Shown here one piece after another: positions 1 to 5,924 of a DNA stretch of 5,924 bases. The notes under the pieces were generated by a model. The model saw only the letters and a program-made list of their open reading frames with translations, was not told the origin of the DNA and did not search any database. A program made the translations under genes and the position numbers. The DNA is taken from positions 1 through 5,924 of the forward strand of contig JBFXEO010000184.1 in the NCBI GenBank assembly GCA_050180015.1, read 5' to 3'. The first letter of the stretch is position 1. Each line of letters starts with the position of its first letter. The stretch is from JBFXEO01 sp050180015 (GTDB lineage Bacteria; Bacteroidota; Bacteroidia; Bacteroidales; Tenuifilaceae).

Positions 1-85
1 GTTTTGTTAGATTTTATGGGAAAAATATCGAATTTGCAATATTTACAGATCACTATTTCCGGCGAAGTTGTTTCTGTTAAATGTA

Positions 86-117
86 TTTGACATTATTCAT
101 AATGAAAATTACATTTG
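86..117 (+). promoter_or_regulatory. Bacteroidota-type promoter for the hybrid kinase gene
   Basis: TTTG at 86-89 (-33 box) is followed after 20 nt by TACATTTG at 110-117, an exact match to the Bacteroidota -7 consensus TAnnTTTG. Transcription would begin around 122-126, about 15 nt before the ATG at 140. This supports 140 as the start and argues against a TTG start at 68, which would lie upstream of the promoter. The match is by eye; spacing and consensus are from established knowledge of the primary sigma factor in this phylum. Confidence 0.6.
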
Positions 118-139
118 TTATTGGTATATTGAAGTTTTT

Positions 140-2608
140 ATGCGGATGCTTTTAAGGCGCATGGTATTATTGTTGCTATTGGTATTGCCCCAGATTTTAT
201 TTCCTCTCTCTCCGGGCGATACCTTAAAAAGTTATACCAACCATTTAATTGACCTGGCGGGGCAATCTGGAGGAACCCCCCAGAAACGGGTTAAAATGGC
301 AAGCGATGCTGTAAAGTACTCAAATAAATTAGGCGATGAAAAACTGCGGGGCGAAGCTTTGATGGCTTACGGTAATGCGTTGCTTCAGACAAACAAATTT
401 TCAGAGGCAATCGATAGTGCCAGAAAGGCTGCTGATATTTTTATACGGTATGGCGATAGCTTGAACCTAGCCAAAATTTTTAATTTGTTAGGTTCCTGCT
501 ACTCCCGCCGTGCACAGTACGATAAGGCTATTGATTATTTCGATAAAACCATTCTGGTAAGCCAAAAGTTAGGCGATAGCGCTACCCTTGCCTCGGGATA
601 TAACAACATGGGCATTGTTTACTACAGCTCAAACAGGCCATCCAACGCCAAGGATTACCTTTTACAGGGTTTAAACATTTATAAAAAGTTGAACATGGTA
701 AAAAATGTGGCCAAAGCGGAGGGCAACTTGGGCTTAATATCCCTTGAAGAAGGAAACTGCCGTGAAGCCATGGCGTGGTTTGACTCCTCGCTACAGGTGC
801 GGCTACAGCTGAGAGACACGCTTATGCTTGCCTCAATTTACGATAATATTGGAAACGCCCAGGAAAAACTGGGAGACTTTAAGCGGAGTCTCGATTACTA
901 TAACCTTTCCAGCCGGTATTTTAAGAGCTTAAACAGTAGGCATGGAATAACCTTAAGTAGCATCGCAATAGCGCGGATACAGCTTAAGCTGGGGAACTAC
1001 GCAGGCGCATATAAAAACCTAAAATTAGCCCAAAGCATCGCCATAAAAGATCAGGAGGACGATTTAACCATGCAATGTTACCGCTTGCTTTCTGATTATT
1101 ACTCTAAAGTTGGCGATAATCTCCGCTCGCGCCAGATGCTTGAGGAGTATATCCGTTATTTCGAAAAATCGTTTAACCAACAAACCACATCGCGAATTGC
1201 CGAAATGCAAGTTCAGTTCGAAAATGACCGCAAAGAGCAGGATTACAGGCTACTTTCGGCTAAACTTGAGATGCAGCAGCTACAGGCTAAACAAGATAAC
1301 CGTTTGGTAACTTTTTACTCAATCTCTGCAATACTTTTGCTGGTATTGCTTGGCATTACCATTCACTTTGTCATTCAACTTCGAAAAAGAAACAGGCAAA
1401 TAAAGTTGGTTAACCGGCAGCTCTCTCAATTTAACGATGAGTTGGAAAAAATGGTGGACAACCGCACCAAAGATCTTTCAGAGGCACTCGAAAAGGTAAA
1501 GGAACTCGAAAAAATAAAAAGTGCCTTTTTGACCAATATCAGCCACGAGATTCGAACGCCGTTGAATGGTATTGTTGGACTAACCCAGCATTTGGTTCAG
1601 GGCGACGTGCCCGATGGCGATAGGCAGCAGTTCGGCTCATTAGTACACAAAATGAGCGGTAAGCTACTCGGAATCGTTGATAATATACTTGAACTTTCCA
1701 AAATCGAAACAAATCAGCTCGACTTGCATTTTACGGATTATAGCATTAATGAGCTGCTTGGAGAGATATATCAAACATACGCCTCCAACGGGGAACTCCT
1801 GGCTAAAAAGCTGAATTTACGTTTCATTAAATCGCTCCCCGATAACCAGTCAGTTTTCAGCGTTGACGTTTACCGGGTTAAAAGAATACTAATTAACCTT
1901 ATTGAGAATGCCATAAAATTTACCCATAGCGGTAGCATTGAGTTTGGCTACTATACAGAGTCCGCATCAACCATAAAGTTTTTTGTAAAGGATACCGGTA
2001 TCGGGATACCACCAAAAGTTCAAACGCTTGTTTTTGAGCGGTTTTACAAGCACATCCCGGATGACCAGAATTATGAGGGCACTGGAATTGGCTTGACCCT
2101 TGCAAGGGGATATGCCGTTGCCATGGGCGGTAGAATTGAAATGGAATCTGCTGCCGGACAAGGTTCAACGTTTTACTTTTACCTTCCCAAAAAAGACCGG
2201 GAACAACTCTCGGGAAACATTGGTGAAAAGCTAAAGGAATTATGGAATAGTAAAACAATACTGGTGGTAGAGGACGATTTAATCAGCTACCAGTATGTAG
2301 AGGCATTAATGCACCGGACAGGTGCACGCCTGATACACGTTAAGAACGCCGAAGATGCCATTGAGGTTTGTAACATCAACAAAAACCTGAACTTAATCTT
2401 ACTCGATGTTCAGCTGCCCTTTATGAGCGGCATCGATGCTGCCAACATCATCAGGCAGTCTAACCATAAAACACCAATTATTGCCCAAACTGCCGGCATT
2501 CTGAGTAACGAGGGCAAAGAGTGCCTCAATGCCGGTTGTAATGCGTTTATTGCAAAGCCAATTGATCCCGATGAATTGTTCAACCTAATCAATGGATTAA
2601 TACAGTAA
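140..2608 (+). CDS. TPR-containing hybrid sensor histidine kinase (HisKA-HATPase-REC)
   Basis: Inner-membrane sensor kinase of 822 residues. Residues 1-24 form a signal peptide (basic MRMLLRR, then a Leu-rich core). About seven TPR-like units of some 40 residues fill roughly 45-345, followed by a charged helix (346-387) and one TM helix (390-412), so the TPR sensor should be periplasmic. A cytoplasmic coiled coil leads to HisKA with phospho-acceptor H469 in SHEIRTP. The ATPase has an N box (N586, N590), G1 box DTGIGIP (618-624), F box (632-635) and G2 box GTGIGL (647-652). The C-terminal receiver carries acidic D712/D713, phospho-acceptor D756, T784 and K806. All catalytic residues are present, so it should be active. 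No HPt or DNA-binding domain is present, so output must pass to a separate protein. The ligand is unknown. ATG 140 is chosen because it gives a clean signal peptide and follows the promoter; the frame stays open to a TTG at 68. Ends in TAA. Confidence 0.93.
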   Translation: MRMLLRRMVLLLLLVLPQILFPLSPGDTLKSYTNHLIDLAGQSGGTPQKRVKMASDAVKYSNKLGDEKLRGEALMAYGNALLQTNKFSEAIDSARKAADIFIRYGDSLNLAKIFNLLGSCYSRRAQYDKAIDYFDKTILVSQKLGDSATLASGYNNMGIVYYSSNRPSNAKDYLLQGLNIYKKLNMVKNVAKAEGNLGLISLEEGNCREAMAWFDSSLQVRLQLRDTLMLASIYDNIGNAQEKLGDFKRSLDYYNLSSRYFKSLNSRHGITLSSIAIARIQLKLGNYAGAYKNLKLAQSIAIKDQEDDLTMQCYRLLSDYYSKVGDNLRSRQMLEEYIRYFEKSFNQQTTSRIAEMQVQFENDRKEQDYRLLSAKLEMQQLQAKQDNRLVTFYSISAILLLVLLGITIHFVIQLRKRNRQIKLVNRQLSQFNDELEKMVDNRTKDLSEALEKVKELEKIKSAFLTNISHEIRTPLNGIVGLTQHLVQGDVPDGDRQQFGSLVHKMSGKLLGIVDNILELSKIETNQLDLHFTDYSINELLGEIYQTYASNGELLAKKLNLRFIKSLPDNQSVFSVDVYRVKRILINLIENAIKFTHSGSIEFGYYTESASTIKFFVKDTGIGIPPKVQTLVFERFYKHIPDDQNYEGTGIGLTLARGYAVAMGGRIEMESAAGQGSTFYFYLPKKDREQLSGNIGEKLKELWNSKTILVVEDDLISYQYVEALMHRTGARLIHVKNAEDAIEVCNINKNLNLILLDVQLPFMSGIDAANIIRQSNHKTPIIAQTAGILSNEGKECLNAGCNAFIAKPIDPDELFNLINGLIQ

Positions 2609-2634
2609 TGTGATTTTTTTCCCCAGAGTGTTGA

Positions 2635-2669
2635 ATCAGAAAACATTATTCTGATAATTATTCTGATAA
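2635..2669. repeat. 12-bp perfect tandem repeat with an inverted half-copy
   Basis: TTATTCTGATAA occurs twice head to tail at 2646-2657 and 2658-2669 with no mismatch. ATCAGAA at 2635-2641 is the reverse complement of the TTCTGAT core found in each copy (2649-2655 and 2661-2667). The upstream arm could therefore pair with either copy to form alternative 7-bp hairpins. No T-run follows, so it does not look like a terminator. It lies in the gap between the kinase and lipoprotein genes and could be an operator or an mRNA structure. The role is inferred. Confidence 0.5.
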
Positions 2670-2740
2670 GTACCGAGGCACGGTTCACTTATTCAGTCGG
2701 TTAAAATGCGTTGCATGCTGTTTGAGTTATTTTGATTAAA

Positions 2741-2788
2741 ATGGCGGGTAATTTAACGGAAAAACTAAACCATGTAAATATTCAATGA
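2741..2788 (+). CDS. possible 15-residue leader ORF overlapping the lipoprotein start
   Basis: ATG at 2741 opens a frame of 15 codons (MAGNLTEKLNHVNIQ) that stops at TGA 2786-2788. This overlaps the ATG of the lipoprotein gene at 2785 in an ATGA arrangement typical of translational coupling. The upstream sequence is A-rich without a Shine-Dalgarno, which is normal in this phylum. The peptide resembles nothing I know, and an ORF this short can arise by chance. If translated, it could deliver ribosomes to the downstream start. Low confidence that it is a real gene. Confidence 0.15.
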   Translation: MAGNLTEKLNHVNIQ

Positions 2789-3663
2789 TGAAACAACTTA
2801 GATTAGCTTTAGTAGCAATAGCATTGCTGACCACAGTAATTTCCTGTAATCAAAAGGAAAAACGCCAGGTAGCGCTGCTCACCAAGGAGAACGAAGTGCT
2901 CCGATCCGACGCAAAAGCAAAGGATTCCACCATCAATCAATTCTTTCTTTTGCTCAACGAAATAGAGCAAAACCTTGCCGAGGTAAAGCAAAAACAGCAG
3001 CTAATATCGAGAAACACCGTTCAGGATGGTGAGCTGAAAAAGGATGTTCGGGAGCAAATTGACGAGGATATTCAAACTATTAACGAGTTGATGGACAAAA
3101 ACCACAAAACCATTGCATACCTCAGCAAAAAATTAAAAGAGTCCAACATGAAGATCGCCGAGTTCGAGAGAATGCTGGTAAAGACCAGCCAGCAGCTGGC
3201 AGAGCGCGACTCGGAAATTGTTCAACTCAAGGGAAAGTTGACAGAGCTGAACTTCTCCATAGAAAAGCTAAATACACGAATTGATACGTTAACCGAGGAT
3301 AATGTTGCCCTAACTGTCAAGGTTAACCAGCAATCCGAAGCCATGAATACTGCCTGGTACGCCTTCGGGAGCAAAAAAGAGCTACTTGAACATGGCATTA
3401 CCGATAAAACGGGTGGATTTTTAGGAATTGGTAAGTCAACCCGGATGAAATCCGATTTCGACAACTCCTACTTCACCCGGTTAAACATACCGCAAACCAA
3501 GAGCCTGACCCTTTTTGTTAAAAAGGCCAAGCTAATAACAACCCATCCAACAGATTCGTATCAGCTTGTACTAAATCAGAATGGTGGAGTTGATAGAATT
3601 GAGATTACAAACCCGGAAAAGTTTTGGTCTGCTTCAAAGTATTTAGTCATTGAAGTTGAGTAA
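2785..3663 (+). CDS. coiled-coil lipoprotein with conserved-looking C-terminal domain
   Basis: 292-residue predicted lipoprotein. Residues 1-20 form a signal peptide ending in lipobox V-I-S-C, with C21 as the lipidation site; the following residues NQKEK lack an obvious inner-membrane retention Asp. Residues about 25-185 are rich in E, K, Q, L and I in heptad-like spacing, predicting a long coiled coil. Residues 187-292 form a separate compact domain containing WYAFGSKKEL, GGFLGIG (210-216), SYFTRL, FVKKAKLITTHP and a closing FWSASKYLVIEVE. I associate this tail with a family of Bacteroidota lipoproteins. From unverified memory, some relatives are annotated as Cbp1-type collagen-binding adhesins; I do not assert that function. 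ATG 2785 and ATG 2788 are both usable; an in-frame TAA at 2749 excludes a longer form. A terminator follows 22 nt after the stop, so this gene ends its transcript. It may have its own promoter in the 176-nt gap or be read through from the kinase gene. Confidence 0.85.
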   Translation: MMKQLRLALVAIALLTTVISCNQKEKRQVALLTKENEVLRSDAKAKDSTINQFFLLLNEIEQNLAEVKQKQQLISRNTVQDGELKKDVREQIDEDIQTINELMDKNHKTIAYLSKKLKESNMKIAEFERMLVKTSQQLAERDSEIVQLKGKLTELNFSIEKLNTRIDTLTEDNVALTVKVNQQSEAMNTAWYAFGSKKELLEHGITDKTGGFLGIGKSTRMKSDFDNSYFTRLNIPQTKSLTLFVKKAKLITTHPTDSYQLVLNQNGGVDRIEITNPEKFWSASKYLVIEVE

Positions 3664-3684
3664 ATTCTGCCATTCGGTATGGGG

Positions 3685-3710
3685 AAGGGTGTTTTTGCAC
3701 CCTTTTTATT
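3685..3710 (+). terminator. intrinsic terminator after the lipoprotein gene
   Basis: AAGGGTG (3685-3691) pairs perfectly with CACCCTT (3698-3704), giving a 7-bp stem with a 6-nt loop. The stem's last two T residues begin a T-rich tail, TTTTT at 3703-3707 followed by ATTT. It sits 22 nt past the lipoprotein stop codon and points in its direction. It should separate that transcript from sprE. Confidence 0.8.
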
Positions 3711-3742
3711 TACCCAAATTTACCGCAGAGCAATACAAATTC

Positions 3743-3767
3743 ATATCCTTGCGTTTATTAAGGATGT
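3743..3767 (+). other. hairpin in the sprE upstream region
   Basis: ATCCTT (3745-3750) and AAGGAT (3760-3765) are perfect inverted repeats around a 9-nt loop. A T-G wobble and an A-T pair extend the stem to 8 bp. No T-run follows, so it is not an intrinsic terminator. It lies about 80 nt upstream of the sprE start and could be a 5' UTR structure or a protein-binding site, or it could be chance. The rest of the AT-rich gap 3711-3843 shows a weaker 6-bp inverted repeat (ATTCAA/TTGAAT at 3805-3825) and no convincing promoter. Confidence 0.3.
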
Positions 3768-3843
3768 AGCAATTCAACTATTATTGCTAATATTGTAAGA
3801 TTTTATTCAACATAGGTTATTGAATTTTTAAATTGAAGTTGAT

Positions 3844-5924
3844 TTGAGGTTTATATTTTCAAATAGAGTTGTATGGGCAACAGCTATTCTTGTGGGAATA
3901 ACGGCCTGTTCATCAAAAAAAAACACCACAGTTAGTAGGGCCTATCACGATTTGACGGCACATTACAACTATTTCTTTAACGCTTACGACAGCTATAGGA
4001 ATGGCATAAAAAGAGCAGAGTCCGCCTATAGCTATAATTATACCCTTGTTCTACCAATGCTGCTTGTGGGCGACGAGCAGGTAACGGGTACCGTTGCTGC
4101 TGATATGGATAGAACAATCAATAAGTGCACGGCACTTATAAACAAGCATTCCATCACCGTAAAGCCCCAACGGAAAAAGGGTACCATGTCGGTGAAGGAG
4201 AAGGAGCGCTATAATCAGAATGAGTTTATCCGCTGGGCCAAAAAATCATGGCTGCTGGTTGGTAAAGCCCAGGCGTGGAAAGGCGATTTTGAAAAGGCAA
4301 AGTTAACGCTGGAACACGTACTCCTGCGATTCCCGAATGATCCTGTTTGGTTTGAGGCGCAAATTTGGCTTGCGCGCATTTCAATTGTCACTGGTGATTA
4401 TGTCGATGCGCTGGACAGGCTAAAATCGCTGGAGGCAAATCGTCGGCAACCCAAGGATAAAGAGTTTAAGCATTTGCTCTCGTCCACGTGGGCTTTTTGC
4501 TACCTGGAGCAGCGTAGCAACAACAACGCAATTCCTTACATTCGAAAGGCCATTGACAATGCCGGCCGTCGGCCCGATAGGTTGCGTTACTCGTATATTT
4601 TGGCACAGCTGTTAAGCCAGGCGGGTAAAAACACCGAGGCCTACGAGTGCTATAAAGGAATACTGAAAATGCGCCCGCCCTACGAAATGGCTTTCAGCAT
4701 ACGCATTAAGTTGATTGCTTTAAGTAACTTGCAGGGAGAGAGCCTAAAGAAAGAATTGCTCCGGCTGGCCCGCGATGAGAAGAATCGGGATTACCTTGAT
4801 CAACTTTACTACACGCTGGGAAACATTGAGCAGCAGGAGGGAAATACCGAAAAAGCGGTGGAATATTTCAGCTTATCGGCAAAAATGAGCACCAGCAACA
4901 GCAACCAGAAGGGAATGTCCTACCTGGTATTGGCCGATTATCATTTTGGGAAAGCCGATTATACTGCAGCCCAGGCGTACTATGACAGTTCGTACAATGC
5001 GCTGGATAAGAATTTTCCCGATTATGAGCGAATTCAGGTGAAAACCCGGTATCTTAACCGCTTAGTTGAAAACCTGAACATTATAAAAACTGAGGATAGT
5101 TTATTGCGGGTAGCCAATATGACATCAACGGAAAGGAATGACTTAATTGCCCAGGTTATAAGTAAAATTCAGGCAGAGGAAGAAAAGGTAAGGGCTTTGG
5201 AACAGGAAGAACGCCAACAGGCATTGCTATACCAGCAAACGCAACGGAATAAAACCACAATGGACCAATCGGGCGGGAAGTGGTATTTTTACAACCCTTC
5301 GTCCGTAAGTTTCGGTTTGTCTGAATTTCAGATGAAATGGGGAAAGCGTAAGCTGGAGGATAACTGGCGTAGAAAAAATAAAGGAGCATCCGTTTTAGAG
5401 GATATCTCGGAGGGTATTGCCAGCTCCGACACATCAAAAAAATCACAGAAAAACCTTTCGGATAAATCGCCGGAATACTACCTGGCAAAGCTGCCTTTAA
5501 CCGATTCGCTTAAATCGGAATCGAATAAAAAAATTATTGGCGCAATGGTTAAAGTGGCCGAGGTATATCAGAACGATTTGGGAGATAGAAAAGAGGCAAA
5601 ACAGGCATACTTAAACCTGGCCGAGCGATACCCCGATAATCAGCTGGCCGCGTCGGCATACTACAACCTGTACAAGCTGTGTGCTGCAGATAATAACAAT
5701 GTTGATGCTCAGAAGTATAAGAGCACCCTACTTCGGAACTACCCCCAGAGTCCTTTTGCGTTGCTGCTTTCAAACCCTAACTATGTGAGCGAACTCCAGC
5801 AAAAGTCCGATGCAGAGAATGAGTTTTACGGGCAAACTTACGAAAGTTATAAGGCCGGGAGCTACTCCGAAGCCCTCCGGCAGGCAAGTGAAGGTTTGCA
5901 GAAATATAAGGGCACTGAGCTGGA
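3844..5924 (+). CDS. sprE: SprE/PorW, type IX secretion system TPR lipoprotein (3' end outside window)
   Basis: SprE (Flavobacterium) / PorW (Porphyromonas) is an outer-membrane-associated lipoprotein needed for T9SS secretion and gliding. PorW is reported to connect the PorK/PorN ring with the Sov translocon. Here 693 codons are visible without interruption, and the frame is still open at the edge. Residues 1-21 are a signal peptide with lipobox I-T-A-C (C22). A conserved-looking N-terminal block follows (YHDLTAHYNYFFNAYDSYRNG). TPR-like helical pairs occur near 137-200, 320-390, 570-600 and 660-690. A charged helix (about 455-475) precedes the family signature: KWYFYNPSSV (479-488), then WGKRKLEDNWR (499-509). 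The start is probably TTG 3844: an in-frame TAA at 3829 blocks extension, and the first in-frame ATG (4057, codon 72) would lose the signal peptide. No Shine-Dalgarno is obvious. The terminator upstream suggests an independent promoter. Family assignment is by recognition of the motifs, not by a search. Confidence 0.85.
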   Translation, partial: MRFIFSNRVVWATAILVGITACSSKKNTTVSRAYHDLTAHYNYFFNAYDSYRNGIKRAESAYSYNYTLVLPMLLVGDEQVTGTVAADMDRTINKCTALINKHSITVKPQRKKGTMSVKEKERYNQNEFIRWAKKSWLLVGKAQAWKGDFEKAKLTLEHVLLRFPNDPVWFEAQIWLARISIVTGDYVDALDRLKSLEANRRQPKDKEFKHLLSSTWAFCYLEQRSNNNAIPYIRKAIDNAGRRPDRLRYSYILAQLLSQAGKNTEAYECYKGILKMRPPYEMAFSIRIKLIALSNLQGESLKKELLRLARDEKNRDYLDQLYYTLGNIEQQEGNTEKAVEYFSLSAKMSTSNSNQKGMSYLVLADYHFGKADYTAAQAYYDSSYNALDKNFPDYERIQVKTRYLNRLVENLNIIKTEDSLLRVANMTSTERNDLIAQVISKIQAEEEKVRALEQEERQQALLYQQTQRNKTTMDQSGGKWYFYNPSSVSFGLSEFQMKWGKRKLEDNWRRKNKGASVLEDISEGIASSDTSKKSQKNLSDKSPEYYLAKLPLTDSLKSESNKKIIGAMVKVAEVYQNDLGDRKEAKQAYLNLAERYPDNQLAASAYYNLYKLCAADNNNVDAQKYKSTLLRNYPQSPFALLLSNPNYVSELQQKSDAENEFYGQTYESYKAGSYSEALRQASEGLQKYKGTEL

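Noticed and set aside
1..90. Two + frames are open from the window edge (stops at TAA 78-80 and TGA 88-90) and could be the tail of an upstream gene.
   Set aside because: Under 30 codons each, with no recognisable motif; the two frames cannot be told apart without sequence to the left.
1920..2258. Antisense open frame of 112 codons inside the kinase gene.
   Set aside because: It lies opposite the well-conserved ATPase domain; its translation shows no domain logic and it is best explained as the reverse of real coding sequence.
2586..2620. Short hairpin (TAATC/GATTA) at the kinase gene end followed by a T7 run at 2614-2620, as a possible terminator.
   Set aside because: The stem is only 5 AT-rich pairs, lies within the coding region and is about 14 nt away from the T-run, so it does not fit an intrinsic terminator.
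2410..2688. Antisense open frame of 92 codons over the kinase receiver domain and the following gap.
   Set aside because: Mostly opposite the receiver domain coding sequence, with no recognisable protein features or upstream signals.
2727..2734. TTATTTTG as a -7 box for the lipoprotein gene.
   Set aside because: It mismatches the consensus at the key A, and no TTG lies at the expected distance upstream.
2772..2777. ATG directly followed by TAA just before the lipoprotein start.
   Set aside because: A start-stop pair of this size is expected by chance, and nothing else supports a function.
5156..5773. Two antisense open frames within sprE.
   Set aside because: They oppose an uninterrupted, family-consistent sprE reading frame and have atypical Pro-, Tyr- and Cys-rich translations.

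Overview
The window looks like chromosomal DNA from a Bacteroidota bacterium, probably a Bacteroidia- or Flavobacteriia-type lineage with a type IX secretion system (T9SS). Three things point there. There is a Bacteroidota-style promoter (TTTG, 20-nt spacer, TACATTTG). There are two lipoprotein signal peptides in genes lacking a clear Shine-Dalgarno sequence. The third gene is recognisable as sprE/porW, which belongs to the Bacteroidota-specific T9SS.

Layout, all on the + strand: (1) positions 140-2608 encode a membrane hybrid histidine kinase. It has a signal peptide, about seven periplasmic TPR units, one TM helix, HisKA, HATPase and a C-terminal receiver domain. (2) A 176-nt gap (2609-2784) holds a perfect 12-bp tandem repeat with an inverted partner, and a 15-codon mini-ORF whose stop overlaps the next start. 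(3) Positions 2785-3663 encode a coiled-coil lipoprotein with a compact C-terminal domain, followed by a good intrinsic terminator at 3685-3710. (4) A 180-nt AT-rich gap (3664-3843) contains that terminator and a second, non-terminator hairpin. (5) From about 3844 to the window edge runs the first 693 codons of sprE/porW, starting at TTG and cut by the window end.

The terminator separates sprE from the genes before it, so the three genes are probably not one simple operon. All three products are predicted to be exported or envelope-anchored: a TPR sensor spanning the inner membrane, a periplasm-facing lipoprotein and a T9SS lipoprotein. An envelope or secretion theme is plausible, but a functional link between them is inference from proximity only. 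I see no mobile elements, CRISPR arrays, tRNA or rRNA, and no clearly novel system. The items worth following up are the coiled-coil lipoprotein family, the repeat-containing gap upstream of it, and the unknown output partner of the kinase.
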